DNA of 64,000 nt, taken from the NCBI GenBank assembly GCA_030824275.1, contig JAVBXY010000017.1, forward strand, positions 1 through 64,000. Direction: 5' to 3'. Shown here piece after piece: positions 52,537 through 60,943 of the stretch. The DNA comes from Rhodocyclaceae bacterium. Its GTDB lineage: Bacteria > Pseudomonadota > Gammaproteobacteria > Burkholderiales > Rhodocyclaceae. Position 1 is the first letter of the stretch, and each line of letters begins with the position of its first letter. The notes under the pieces are model-generated. The model was not told the origin of the DNA and searched no databases. It saw nothing but the letters and a program-made list of their open reading frames with translations. The position numbers and the translations under genes are program-made.

Positions 52537-53955
52537 ATGAATCTGTATCCCCGTTCCTTCCTCAGGCTGATCGTTCTGGGCAATGTGCTGGCCATGCTGC
52601 CCCTGCTGGCGGCGGTCGGCTATGCGGCCTTGACCATCGACGCCCTGATGCAGCGTAGCCAGGACGCGGTGAGCCAGGCATCCAGGGCGGCCACCCTGGG
52701 CTATGCCATGCAGGAAGAGTTCGCTCACATGGAGCGAGTCTTGCGGCAGTACGAAGTGCTGCGCGAGCCGCCGCTGCTCGATGAGTATGTCCAGTTGCGC
52801 CGGGACTGGCTGCACACCGCCCGCGACTACGCCGCCATTCCACTGCTGTCTGCCTTGTCCCTGCGGATTGACGAAATGCGCCGGACTGAGGCGGCGGCCT
52901 ACGACAAGCTGGGCCCTCGCGCCGATGGTCTGTCGCAACTCAAACTCACGCTGGACAAGCTCAAACGCGCTCTGCCCGCGCTGCTGGACGATGCCAATCG
53001 GATGGTGGAGGAGGAACGCAATGCATTCCGCCGCCAGTCGGAACTGCTCTGGCAGCGCCTGATGGCGGCCATGCTGGCTGCACTGCTGGTGACCGCCGCG
53101 CTGCTGTGGTTTGCGCGGCGTATGGTGGCGCGTTTGTGGAGTCGTTTTGAACGGGCTGTGCTCGCGCTCGGCGAAGGTCAGTTGGGGCGGCGCATTCGCC
53201 TCAAGGGGCCGGAGGACATGCAGCGCGTCGGTCTCCGGCTGGAATGGCTGCGCCAGCGCATGCTGGCGCTGGAGAACGAACGCACGCGCGTGATGCGGCA
53301 TGCCTCGCATGAATTGAAGACGCCGCTGGCGACATTGCGCGAAGGCGCAGCCCTGTTGCATGAACGGGTGGCCGGGCCGCTGACGCCGCAACAGGAGAAA
53401 ATCACCGGCATCATGCAGACCAATGCGGTGCGCCTCCAGGGCTTGATCGACGGCCTGCTGCGCATGCAGCAGGCCAGCCATGCGCGGGAGCACATGGAGG
53501 CCGGTCCGATCCGCCTCGATCGGGTGATCGAGCAAACCTTGTCTACACTCACGCTTGCCGCCCGGGATCGTCGACTGCGCATTTCCGGCTCCCTGGCGCC
53601 ACTGACCATCGACGGAAACGAGGAAGCCCTGTCCACCCTGACCCACAACCTGATCTCCAACGCCATCAAGTTTTCGCCGGATGGCGGCGTGGTTCGTGTC
53701 ACCTTGACGCGGGACGGCGACCAGGCCGTCCTCGAGGTGATCGACGATGGGCCGGGCATCGCCGCCGAGGAACGGGAGCGACTGTTCGAGCCTTTCTATC
53801 GGGGTGCCGCGGGCAAGGGGCAGCCTGGTGTCGGCCTGGGCCTGGCCATCGCCCATGAGTTTGCAGTGGCCCACCATGGCAGTCTGGCGGTGATGGACAG
53901 GGAGCAGGGCGCCCATTTCAAAGCCTGCCTTCCGCTGGCGAGGCCCGCTGCATGA
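52537..53955 (+). CDS. Sensor histidine kinase (GlrK/QseE-like)
   Basis: A 472-residue sensor kinase with two membrane helices: LRLIVLGNVLAMLPLLAAVGY and MAAMLAALLVTAALLWFA. A helical periplasmic domain of about 150 residues lies between them, then a HAMP linker. The dimerisation box RHASHELKTPLATL, with the phosphorylated histidine near 258, and the ATPase boxes HNLISNAIKF, DDGPGI and GVGLGLAIAHEF are complete. The order kinase-lipoprotein-regulator matches the GlrK-QseG-GlrR (QseE-QseG-QseF) trio. It starts 22 bases after the flavoprotein gene and may sense envelope or redox state. Confidence 0.9.
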   Translation: MNLYPRSFLRLIVLGNVLAMLPLLAAVGYAALTIDALMQRSQDAVSQASRAATLGYAMQEEFAHMERVLRQYEVLREPPLLDEYVQLRRDWLHTARDYAAIPLLSALSLRIDEMRRTEAAAYDKLGPRADGLSQLKLTLDKLKRALPALLDDANRMVEEERNAFRRQSELLWQRLMAAMLAALLVTAALLWFARRMVARLWSRFERAVLALGEGQLGRRIRLKGPEDMQRVGLRLEWLRQRMLALENERTRVMRHASHELKTPLATLREGAALLHERVAGPLTPQQEKITGIMQTNAVRLQGLIDGLLRMQQASHAREHMEAGPIRLDRVIEQTLSTLTLAARDRRLRISGSLAPLTIDGNEEALSTLTHNLISNAIKFSPDGGVVRVTLTRDGDQAVLEVIDDGPGIAAEERERLFEPFYRGAAGKGQPGVGLGLAIAHEFAVAHHGSLAVMDREQGAHFKACLPLARPAA

Positions 53956-54467
53956 AGTCGCTGAACGTATTGCTGAGCGGAATGGCCATCGCCCTGCTGG
54001 CCGGATGTGCCGGCACGCTCGGCGTGCCGGGCGAAGCCCGTGAGGTGGTAGCCATGCTGGCGGCCCATGAACACATGGCGGCGGCCAAGCCCGAGGAGCA
54101 GCGCCGCGAATTCAATGCGGCGCAGGCGGCCTTTGAGCGGGAAGCCACCGATGTGACGCGGCTGAACCTGGCGCTGACTCTGCTGTTGCCGCGCGCACCC
54201 TGGCGTGACGATGCCCGCGTACAGTCTCTGCTGAGTGGTGTTGGCACCGCCGGGGACGGGCAGGCCTCACCGCGCCGCGATTTCGCCCAGCTCTTGTTGC
54301 GTCTGGTGGCGGAGCGGCAGCGGGCGCACCGGGACGAGTTGCGCAAGGCGGAAAGCCTGGGCCAGCAGTTGCGTGAAGAGCGACGACGCAGCGAGGAGAT
54401 GCAACAGAAAATCGAGTCCCTGCGCAGCATCGACCGCGACCTGCGCAAGAGCAGGCGGACGCCATGA
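53952..54467 (+). CDS. QseG-like lipoprotein
   Basis: A 171-residue lipoprotein (MKSLNVLLSGMAIALLAGC with lipobox LLAGC). Its middle is helical (FEREATDVTRLNLALTLLLP) and its C-terminal 50 residues are a charged coiled coil (RQRAHRDELRKAESLGQQLR and onwards). It is placed as QseG/YfhG is between a kinase and its regulator, although sequence similarity is too low to call by eye. It overlaps both neighbours by 4 bases. A role in kinase signalling at the outer or inner membrane is inferred from context only. Confidence 0.72.
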   Translation: MKSLNVLLSGMAIALLAGCAGTLGVPGEAREVVAMLAAHEHMAAAKPEEQRREFNAAQAAFEREATDVTRLNLALTLLLPRAPWRDDARVQSLLSGVGTAGDGQASPRRDFAQLLLRLVAERQRAHRDELRKAESLGQQLREERRRSEEMQQKIESLRSIDRDLRKSRRTP

Positions 54468-55762
54468 GCGCCGACATTGTGGGTGGCGCGCGCATCCTGG
54501 TCGTCGATGACGATCCGGGCCTGCTGGACCTGATCGAGATGCGGCTTTCCTCGGCCGGCTATGCGGTGACGTGTGCCGCGTCCGGTGCCGAAGCCCTGGA
54601 GCGTTTCCAGACCGAACGGCCACGGGTAGTGATCACCGATCTGCGCATGGATGGCATGGATGGCCATGCCCTGTTCGGCCGCTTGAATGCGTTGGCGCCC
54701 ACGGTTCCCGTCATCATCCTCACCGCCCACGGCACCATCCCCGATGCCGTGGCGGCGACCCAGCGCGGCGTGTTCGGCTTTCTCACCAAACCCTTCGAAG
54801 GCCGCGAATTGCTGGAAAAGGTGGCGGAAGCCCTGAGTATTTCGCCCCGTGTCGATATCTCCGCCGGCAGTGATGCCTCCTGGCGTGCCGGCATCGTTTC
54901 CTCCAGCCTGGTGATGGACGAGCTCCTGCGACAGGCCCGTCGCGCCGCCGACAACGACGATCCCATGCTCATCAGCGGGCCTCGTGGTTCCGGCAAAAAG
55001 GCCCTGGCCCGGGCCATACACACGGCCAGCGGCGAAACCGAGCGCCCCTTCGTCGTCGTGCGCTGTGCCGAGCAGGCCGGCATGAGCTGGGAGGGCTCGC
55101 CTCTGGCCCGGGCACTGGCGGCACGACGGGGTTTTCTCGTGCTGGAGGACATCGAATTGCTGCCGGCACCGGAACAGGCCAGGCTGTTGCCGCTGGTGCG
55201 GGAGCCCACGCTGTTCTCCGCCACCGGCCGTTCCGATCTGTTCGATGTGCGCGTGGTCGCCACCACCAGCGCGCCGCTGGATCAGGCCATACGTGAAGGG
55301 CAGTTCCGCGCCGACCTGTTCTATGCCCTCGGTCGGATCGCGCTGACCATGCCGGCCCTGGCGGAACGGCGGGACGATATTCCGACCCTCGTCACCCACT
55401 TTGTTGCCCAGGCGCGGGGTGGTGCCCAGGGACTGGCGCCCGACGCCGTCACGGTATTGCAGGAGGCGCAGTGGCCGGGAAACATCCACCAACTGCGCAG
55501 CGTGGTGGAGCAGGCGCAGTCACTATCGGTGACGCCGCAGGTGCCTGCGACGCTGGTGCGACGCTTACTGCGCGAGGAAAGCGAACGGGAAACGGCGGCT
55601 CTGGACGAAGCCCGGCGTGCCTTCGAGCACGACTACCTGGTACAGCTGCTCGAAAACACCGGTGGCAATGTCACCCGCGCCGCCCGCGTGGCCCAGCGCA
55701 ACCGCACCGAGTTCTACAAGCTGCTGGCGCGGCACAACATCGATCCGGGCAGTTACAAGTAG
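54464..55762 (+). CDS. NtrC-family response regulator lacking the sigma-54 loop
   Basis: A 432-residue regulator: a receiver domain with phosphoacceptor Asp59 (VVITDLRMDG) and Lys109, an AAA+ domain and a Fis-type helix-turn-helix (GNVTRAARVAQRNRTEFYKL). The AAA+ domain is degenerate: Walker A is GPRGSGKK near 182-189, Walker B is LVLEDI near 225, and no GAFTGA sigma-54-contact loop occurs between them, where the sequence is shortened. It therefore probably activates or represses without sigma-54. It is the third gene of the kinase-lipoprotein-regulator operon and converges with the zinc-ribbon gene. Confidence 0.87.
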   Translation: MSADIVGGARILVVDDDPGLLDLIEMRLSSAGYAVTCAASGAEALERFQTERPRVVITDLRMDGMDGHALFGRLNALAPTVPVIILTAHGTIPDAVAATQRGVFGFLTKPFEGRELLEKVAEALSISPRVDISAGSDASWRAGIVSSSLVMDELLRQARRAADNDDPMLISGPRGSGKKALARAIHTASGETERPFVVVRCAEQAGMSWEGSPLARALAARRGFLVLEDIELLPAPEQARLLPLVREPTLFSATGRSDLFDVRVVATTSAPLDQAIREGQFRADLFYALGRIALTMPALAERRDDIPTLVTHFVAQARGGAQGLAPDAVTVLQEAQWPGNIHQLRSVVEQAQSLSVTPQVPATLVRRLLREESERETAALDEARRAFEHDYLVQLLENTGGNVTRAARVAQRNRTEFYKLLARHNIDPGSYK

Positions 55763-55765
55763 AGC

Positions 55766-56479
55766 TCACCGGTGAACCACGTTCCACAACATGCCGACGC
55801 CATCGAGCAGCAGGTCGGCGATGTCCTTGTCGAGGACCGTACCGCGCTCGCGTTGTGACTGGCTGCGGGTTCGCTCGCCGGCGAGGATCGCGTCCGCCAG
55901 CAGTGCCGGGTCGGCGGGGCTGGCCTGCTTGAGTGCGGCCTGCTGGTAACCGGCGAGGGCGTTTTGCACGGCGTTCGGGTCGAGGATCGCAATCGGTGCC
56001 AGGCAATGGGTGCAGGCGCTGTCGTGACGGATATCCACCGGCGCGCCGCAGCCATTGCAGCGCACCGTGCCGATGCGCGCGGCGAGCTGGTCGATCTCGG
56101 GTTTGTGCAGTTGGCGCACGAAACCCTTTTCGATCATGAACTGGCCGAAGGTGATGAAGCGGCCGTGTTGCTGGCCGCAGCGCAGGTAGTTGAAGAGGCC
56201 GCTCTTGACCCGGTCCTGCGACTTGATCAGGCCCTCCGCGCAACGCGGGCAGGTCAGCACGGCGGCGAGCGGCAGGCGGACCACGGCGTCGTGCACATGG
56301 ATCAGGCGGAACAGATCGACCACGCCGGCCGGCGCGAGCTGGAGGCTTTCGTACTCGTCGAACCAGATGCCCTGACAGGCGAAGCACAGGTCCAGCTCTA
56401 CCTCGCCGTTCAGCTTGCGCGGAAAGCGATGCGCCGTCATCGGGGCGCGGCAGGATGGGCAGGACGTGACCAGATTCAT
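55766..56479 (-). CDS. Zinc-ribbon (TFIIB-type) protein
   Basis: A 237-residue cytosolic protein with several zinc ribbons. The first, CPSCRAPM...LDLCFACQGIWFDEYE, is zf-TFIIB-like; the second is CPRCAEG; a third, CNGCGAPVDIRHDSACTHC, holds two CxxC pairs. The remainder has a VFxxGxxRSxxQ-like C-terminal helix without known motifs. Function is unknown; these proteins may bind nucleic acid or other proteins. It converges with the response-regulator gene, with 3 bases between the stops. Confidence 0.78.
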   Translation of the reverse strand: MNLVTSCPSCRAPMTAHRFPRKLNGEVELDLCFACQGIWFDEYESLQLAPAGVVDLFRLIHVHDAVVRLPLAAVLTCPRCAEGLIKSQDRVKSGLFNYLRCGQQHGRFITFGQFMIEKGFVRQLHKPEIDQLAARIGTVRCNGCGAPVDIRHDSACTHCLAPIAILDPNAVQNALAGYQQAALKQASPADPALLADAILAGERTRSQSQRERGTVLDKDIADLLLDGVGMLWNVVHR

Positions 56480-56548
56480 GGCGCAAGAATACCAGTGCCA
56501 GCAAGTCGCGCATCGTTCTAGAATTGCCGCATCGCCACGGGAGGGGAC

Positions 56549-56803
56549 ATGGGCAACGGCACGATAGGCTTGGACGAGGAGCATCGCTCGGATCACGAGG
56601 TGCGCGCGATCTTCGTCGCGGCCCACGATCTCGTCGCGCCGCACATGGACGAGGTGGGTAACTGGCTATCCAGTGCCAGTGAATGCATGGCCACCGAGGC
56701 CCTGGAGCAGCGTTTTCCGGAGATTGCCGGCACCCGCTTGATGGCGGTGCTGGCGACGATTGCCGCCGTGCGTTCTTCCGGGCGGCAACCCGTCGACGCT
56801 TAA
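56549..56803 (+). CDS. Small hypothetical protein
   Basis: An 84-residue possible protein: MGNGTIGLDEEHRSDHEVRA, then a helical middle with little hydrophobic character. No family is recognised. A GGGAGGGGAC ribosome-like site lies just before the ATG. It runs opposite to the DsrE-like gene and overlaps its 3' end by 4 bases. The coding signal is moderate; it could still be a chance ORF between two leftward genes. Confidence 0.45.
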   Translation: MGNGTIGLDEEHRSDHEVRAIFVAAHDLVAPHMDEVGNWLSSASECMATEALEQRFPEIAGTRLMAVLATIAAVRSSGRQPVDA

Positions 56804-57177
56804 TACACCAGCGTCGCCCACTCCGGGTCGAGGGTGCGCTGGACGAAGGCACTGGCGCCGGCGGCAGCGGTGAATTCCGGGATCAGCTTGTCGTCCTTGC
56901 TGATCAGCGCCTGCATGGCCATGGCGCAGGCGTAGAACTTCACATCGAGATTGGCCGCCTGTCGCATCATCGAATACACCGTGGTGTCCATCGCCGGCCA
57001 GGGCCGCAGGCTATCGGCGACGCCGGCTACCAGCAGGCGCACGGCGGGGCCGGCGAAGTGCATCTCCACCTCGGCGTCGAAGGCGGCGCCGGCGGTGGCA
57101 TGGACGAAGGGCGTGGCGCAGAGTTGTGGCCGTTCCGGCGAGGCGGCCCAAAGCAGGATGGCGAGTTTGCGTTTCAT
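56800..57177 (-). CDS. DsrE-family protein
   Basis: A 125-residue protein that looks like a DsrE/DsrF-type single-domain protein: MKRKLAILLWAASPERPQLC, then the HATAGAAFDAEVEMHFAG helix and the NLDVKFYACAMAMQAL strand-turn, with Cys20 and Cys84. Some DsrE-like proteins carry persulfide sulfur on such a cysteine; whether this one does is unknown. It overlaps the GcvH-like gene by ATGA, so the two form a pair. With no dsr or hdr genes nearby, a role in sulfur transfer or selenium handling is an inference. Confidence 0.75.
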   Translation of the reverse strand: MKRKLAILLWAASPERPQLCATPFVHATAGAAFDAEVEMHFAGPAVRLLVAGVADSLRPWPAMDTTVYSMMRQAANLDVKFYACAMAMQALISKDDKLIPEFTAAAGASAFVQRTLDPEWATLVY

Positions 57178-57605
57178 GGGTTTTCGATGACGGCGTCTGG
57201 TTCGATGCGTTTGACGTGGGCGCGATAGGCGGCGGCGTCTACCAGGCTTGCGCTTTCCGCTTCCCAATGCGTGGGCGTGCCGCGCACCATCCAGGCAGCA
57301 TAGGTGTCATTGTTGATTTGCAGTGGATGTTCTTCCAGCGCGTCGTTGCCTTCGAGCAGCACGAAGCTGAGCGGCGCGTGGATGGCCAGCACGGTCTTGG
57401 CACATTCGATGGTGCCGAGGCTGCGTCCGCGTTCCACCTCGGCCCCTTTGGGTTTGGCGGTGAAGGCGATGACCTTGCCAGCGAGGAAGACGCCGAAAGC
57501 CGTGGCGCCGATCACGACTGAGTCGCCTTCACGACCTACCCACATGTCGTGGGCCGGGTCGTAGAGGAGGTGGTCGGGAATGCGGCCGTGAAAGGTCTTG
57601 TTCAT
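57174..57605 (-). CDS. GcvH-like lipoyl-domain protein
   Basis: A 143-residue protein with the GcvH/LbpA lipoyl-domain layout: DPAHDMWVGREGDSVVIGAT at the N-terminus, and the sequence LGTIECAKTVLAIHAPLSF with Lys70 in the position of the lipoylated lysine. GcvH carries aminomethyl in glycine cleavage; related LbpA proteins work in sulfur oxidation. No gcvT or gcvP is adjacent, and it is paired with a DsrE-like gene. The ATG lies only 11 bases after the encoded CCA of tRNA-Sec and no ribosome site is visible there (TCCCTTTCCCC). Confidence 0.8.
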   Translation of the reverse strand: MNKTFHGRIPDHLLYDPAHDMWVGREGDSVVIGATAFGVFLAGKVIAFTAKPKGAEVERGRSLGTIECAKTVLAIHAPLSFVLLEGNDALEEHPLQINNDTYAAWMVRGTPTHWEAESASLVDAAAYRAHVKRIEPDAVIENP

Positions 57606-57616
57606 GGGGAAAGGGA

Positions 57617-57712
57617 TGGCGGAAGAGAGCAGGAGTCGAACCTACCAGGGACCGCATGGCGGCCCCTCCTGGTTTTGAAGACCAAGCGTCCCACCGGGGA
57701 ACGTTCTCTTCC
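57617..57712 (-). tRNA. selC: tRNA-Sec (anticodon UCA)
   Basis: The minus strand reads GGAAGAGAACG..., with an anticodon loop CTTCAAA; anticodon TCA is complementary to 57676-57678. A long extra arm and a T-loop GGTTCGACTCC follow, with the acceptor end CTCTCTTCC-G-CCA encoded. Length is 96 bases, as in bacterial tRNA-Sec (95 in E. coli). It starts 20 bases after the selB stop and ends 11 bases before the GcvH-like gene, on the same strand. Confidence 0.97.
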
Positions 57713-57732
57713 GTCGAGGCAAAGCTGAAAAT

Positions 57733-59658
57733 TCATTGGGGCAACCATTCCGCTGGCGTATCGCGATGTCGCAATACATGGTCATCACGCACGCGGCGAG
57801 TGTAGCCGACGCGATCGAAGAATTCGAGGATGTGGATGGCGACCTTGCGACCGCCACCAATGCGGTCGCGCAGTTCGGCGGCGCGGGCGGCGCCATGCGC
57901 GGCATTGAGTTCGGCGACGATGAGGGCCAGTTCGGCCACGGCGGTGGCGCTGAAGTAGTGATCGTGGGCCACGGGATACAGCTCGCCGGCACGGGCCTGA
58001 CGGCGGAAGAGCTGACGCACCACGTCCTCCGCCGTGCCGCTGGCGCGAAAAACGTCGCGTACGCGGGGAGGGTTGTAAGGCGCGGCGTCGAGCAGAGGTT
58101 TGAGCACGGCGAAGAGGTCGCGGTCGGCATTTGAAACGCTGGCGCGATGCTCCGGCAGGTGCAGCCAGGCGCGGCTTTGAGCGATGGCGCCGGCGGCGAG
58201 CAACTCCGCCACCAGCGCATCGAAGGCTGCGCGCGGCAGTGTGGCCAGGGTCATGCGGCGCAGGCGCTCGCGCTCGACGCCGGGCATGTCGGGGGTGCGC
58301 TCGTGCTCGCGGGCCAGGGCGTCGAGCAGACGTTGGCGCAGCGCATCCCAGGCCGCAGCCGGAAAGCCGATGCGTTCCTCGCCGGCGGCGATGACGCGCA
58401 GTTGCAGGCGTGCCCAGAGCGCGGCGGCGGTGTCGTCGTCGAGGTTCCAGTTGGCGGCGAAACGCAACAGGTCGATGCCGGCGGGCGCGCGTTCCAGCAT
58501 CAGGCCGAGGGCGATGGCCGGATCGTCGTCGCGCATTGCGGCGAGCAGGGCCAGGCGTTCCGGCGTGCGCTTGTAGCGCGTCGGCGGGTTGCCGTCGAGG
58601 ACGCGGCCGCCGGCGACGGTGTGCTGGGCGCCGGCATCGCGCAGGATGAAGCGGTCGCCGCGTACCGCCAGAGTTTCGCGGTCGAGCAGGATTTCGGCCA
58701 GCGCAATTCCACCATCGGCACCAGCGCCGACTTCTGCACAATCCAATAGGGCGACGCGGCCGGTGATGTCCTCGGCGCCGAGATGCACATGCACGGCGGT
58801 CCAGTGCTTGAGCGTTGGTCGGGAGGCGGGAACGCGGATCTCGGCGTGGAAGCGCGTCAGCGGGCGATGCAGTGCCGGCGCCACCAGCCACATGCCGCGC
58901 GCCACGTCCTTTTTTTCAAAATCGCCGGTAAGGGCCAGGGCGCAGCGGTCGCCGGCCTGGCCACTGTCCGCCGGCCGGTCCTGCACATGCAGGCTGCGGA
59001 CGCGGGCTTTCAGGCCTGGCGGCGAAATGATCGCCGTCTCGCCAGCGCCGACTTTTCCGGCGAAGGCGGTGCCGGTGACCACGGTGCCAATGCCGCCGAG
59101 CGTGAAACAGCGGTCGATGGCGAGGCGGAAGCGGCCGGCGGCGGAGCGGGCGCGATGCTGCGTCGCTGCCTGTTCCAGGTGCGCGCGCAGGGCCGGCACG
59201 CCTTCGCCGCTGATGGCGGACAGCGGAAACACCGGGCTGTCTGCCAGCGCCGTGCCGGCCAGCAGTTGCGCGATCTCGGCCTGTACTTCGGCGATGCGTG
59301 CGGCGTCCACCCTGTCGCATTTGGTCAGCGCCACGGCGCCCTTGCCCAGACCGAGCAGGTCGATCAGCTCCAGGTGCTCGCGGGTCTGCGGCATGAGGCC
59401 GTCGTCGGCGGCGACCACCAGCAGCACGAAGTCGATGCCGGTGGCGCCGGCCAGCATGTTGTGGATCAGCTTTTCGTGGCCGGGCACATCCACGAAGCCG
59501 AGCACCGAGCCGTCGGGTAGCGGCGTATAGGCATAGCCCAGGTCCACGGTGATGCCGCGCGCCTTCTCCTCCGGCAGGCGATCGGCATCCACGCCGGTGA
59601 GTGCTTTCACCAGCGTGGTTTTGCCGTGGTCGATGTGACCTGCGGTGCCGATCAACAT
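57733..59658 (-). CDS. selB: Selenocysteine-specific elongation factor
   Basis: A 641-residue GTPase that delivers Sec-tRNA to UGA codons marked by SECIS hairpins. The G domain has [20 protein letters not shown], the D-x-P-G-H motif [17 protein letters not shown] and the TKCD box ([10 protein letters not shown]). EF-Tu-like barrels follow, then winged-helix repeats at the C-terminus ([20 protein letters not shown] onwards) that bind mRNA. Length is close to E. coli SelB (614). It lies directly upstream of selC, and an exact copy of the 16-base word lies at 59041-59056. Confidence 0.96.
   Translation of the reverse strand: MLIGTAGHIDHGKTTLVKALTGVDADRLPEEKARGITVDLGYAYTPLPDGSVLGFVDVPGHEKLIHNMLAGATGIDFVLLVVAADDGLMPQTREHLELIDLLGLGKGAVALTKCDRVDAARIAEVQAEIAQLLAGTALADSPVFPLSAISGEGVPALRAHLEQAATQHRARSAAGRFRLAIDRCFTLGGIGTVVTGTAFAGKVGAGETAIISPPGLKARVRSLHVQDRPADSGQAGDRCALALTGDFEKKDVARGMWLVAPALHRPLTRFHAEIRVPASRPTLKHWTAVHVHLGAEDITGRVALLDCAEVGAGADGGIALAEILLDRETLAVRGDRFILRDAGAQHTVAGGRVLDGNPPTRYKRTPERLALLAAMRDDDPAIALGLMLERAPAGIDLLRFAANWNLDDDTAAALWARLQLRVIAAGEERIGFPAAAWDALRQRLLDALAREHERTPDMPGVERERLRRMTLATLPRAAFDALVAELLAAGAIAQSRAWLHLPEHRASVSNADRDLFAVLKPLLDAAPYNPPRVRDVFRASGTAEDVVRQLFRRQARAGELYPVAHDHYFSATAVAELALIVAELNAAHGAARAAELRDRIGGGRKVAIHILEFFDRVGYTRRVRDDHVLRHRDTPAEWLPQ
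59041..59056 (+). repeat. 16-base word copy 3 (selB)
   Basis: GCCAGCGCCGACTTTT, read on the minus strand as KVGAG within selB. A 13-base near-copy lies at 58721-58733 in the same gene. Confidence 0.8.
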
Positions 59659-59723
59659 GGGTTTAACCTGAAATAGCTTGCTCGGAGCGACGGGTAATAG
59701 TCGAGCGAAGCGAGCCGAAAGAG

Positions 59724-59816
59724 AACCCCCCGCGAGGGGGGCGAAGGGGGGCGGGCGACCAATTGACTTTTGCGTGTTTCATCATCGGTGGGTGGCTCTC
59801 GCTGTCATGAAAGTCA
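59724..59816 (-). repeat. Intergenic repeat copy B with terminator hairpin
   Basis: On the minus strand this begins at the TGA of the transglutaminase gene (TGACTTTCATG...) and closely matches copy A (49656-49774). Shared blocks are GATGAAACACGC, AAAGTCAATTGG and GTCGCCCGCCCCCCTTCGCC. It ends in CCCCCC-TCGC-GGGGGG-TTCTCTTT. Confidence 0.8.
59726..59741 (-). terminator. Intrinsic terminator-like hairpin after the transglutaminase gene
   Basis: Six C:G pairs (59726-59731 with 59736-59741) close a GCGA tetraloop (TCGC in transcript sense). The following transcript reads TTCTCTTTC, a weak pyrimidine tract. It ends the leftward fdhE-to-transglutaminase unit before selB. Confidence 0.6.
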
Positions 59817-60929
59817 GGCCGTGATTTCCCTGGCCGTCAGCTTGTAAACGAAGGTCGACGCATCGAGGCTATCCAGCCGCCCCGAGCCGTTCTCGCCCTG
59901 CGGATACATGAGGAAAGGCACTTTCGCTGCCGTGCTGCCGGGCAGGTTCAGATCGTGGGCGAAGTTGTAGGCCAGCCAGTTCATTTCCCAGGCGCCGAAG
60001 AGTTTCTGCCGCGCGGCGATCACCACCTCGTCCTTGAGCGTGAGGCCGGGCTTTTCTTCCAGCACCACCTTGCGCACGTCCGCCGGGTCCACCGGCACCC
60101 AGCCGAATTCCCCGAGCCAGACCTCGGCACGGCAATGTTGTGCCTTGGAGATATCGCCGCTCTTTCCCAGGCTCTTGTAGCCGAATTTCGAATCGGCGAC
60201 GCGCACGCCATAGACGTCGCGGGCCGGCAGGCCGACGGCGCGGGCAAGGCCGACATAAAGGGCATTGAGGTCGGCGCACTTGCCGGAGAGGTTGCCCGAT
60301 TCGAGCATGCCGCGAATGTCGCCGGTGCCGCAGCCCCTGGTTTTCGGGTTGCGCTGGGTGTTGTCCACCACCCACTCGTAGAGGGCGCGGGCCTTGTCGA
60401 TGTCGGTCTTGGCGCCCTTGGTGATTTCCAGCGCGGTCTTCTTGACGATGCCGTCGGTGGGCAACATTTCGGTGGCACGGGTGTAGAGGCGACGGGTTGC
60501 CATGTCCAGCGCGGTCACTTTTTTGGGCTGGGTGAAATCGATGGCGCGGTCACGGGTGGCGAAGCGGCTGACAACTTCCAGCACCGGCGCCGGCTCGCCG
60601 GCATCCCACTGGGCGGCCAGCATGCGGGCGCCGTAGTTCGGGTCGCGCTGCTCCTGCATGGAGGCGGCATTGCCCTGCCAGAGATTGCCCATGGGCTTGA
60701 TCCAGGCGGCATCGTCCACCGAAGGCAGCGGCACCCAGGCACGCGGTGCGCCATTGGCGGCAGAGAGTTCGAGACGGGTGGTGACTTCGAACACGCGCCA
60801 GCCATTGGCCGGATTGGGGTTGAAGCCTGCGGCTGCTGCATCGGCGGCGGTGGCAAAGCGCGGTGCGGCCTGGGTGGCGAGGGCAGCGGCGGAAAGGCCG
60901 GCGGTTTTGAGGAAGGAACGACGATCCAT
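59814..60929 (-). CDS. Tat-exported transglutaminase-like protein
   Basis: A 371-residue protein. The N-terminus MDRRSFLKTAGLSAAALATQ is a Tat signal (RRSFLK), so it is exported folded. The transglutaminase core has all three catalytic positions: Cys in GKCADLNALYVGLARAVGLPA, His in KAQHCRAEVWL and Asp in WVPVDPADVRKV. The preceding YEWVVDNTQRNPKTRGCGTGD is the usual helical lead-in. Substrates are unknown; such enzymes act as cysteine proteases or cross-linkers. It follows the TlpA-like gene by 14 bases. Confidence 0.87.
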   Translation of the reverse strand: MDRRSFLKTAGLSAAALATQAAPRFATAADAAAAGFNPNPANGWRVFEVTTRLELSAANGAPRAWVPLPSVDDAAWIKPMGNLWQGNAASMQEQRDPNYGARMLAAQWDAGEPAPVLEVVSRFATRDRAIDFTQPKKVTALDMATRRLYTRATEMLPTDGIVKKTALEITKGAKTDIDKARALYEWVVDNTQRNPKTRGCGTGDIRGMLESGNLSGKCADLNALYVGLARAVGLPARDVYGVRVADSKFGYKSLGKSGDISKAQHCRAEVWLGEFGWVPVDPADVRKVVLEEKPGLTLKDEVVIAARQKLFGAWEMNWLAYNFAHDLNLPGSTAAKVPFLMYPQGENGSGRLDSLDASTFVYKLTAREITA

Positions 60930-60943
60930 GGTTTTCTCCGAAT

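Noticed and set aside
55379-55388. GATATTCCG inside the response-regulator gene as a third copy of the upstream element
   Set aside because: It is shorter than the shared 12-base word, is within coding sequence and has no inverted repeat around it.
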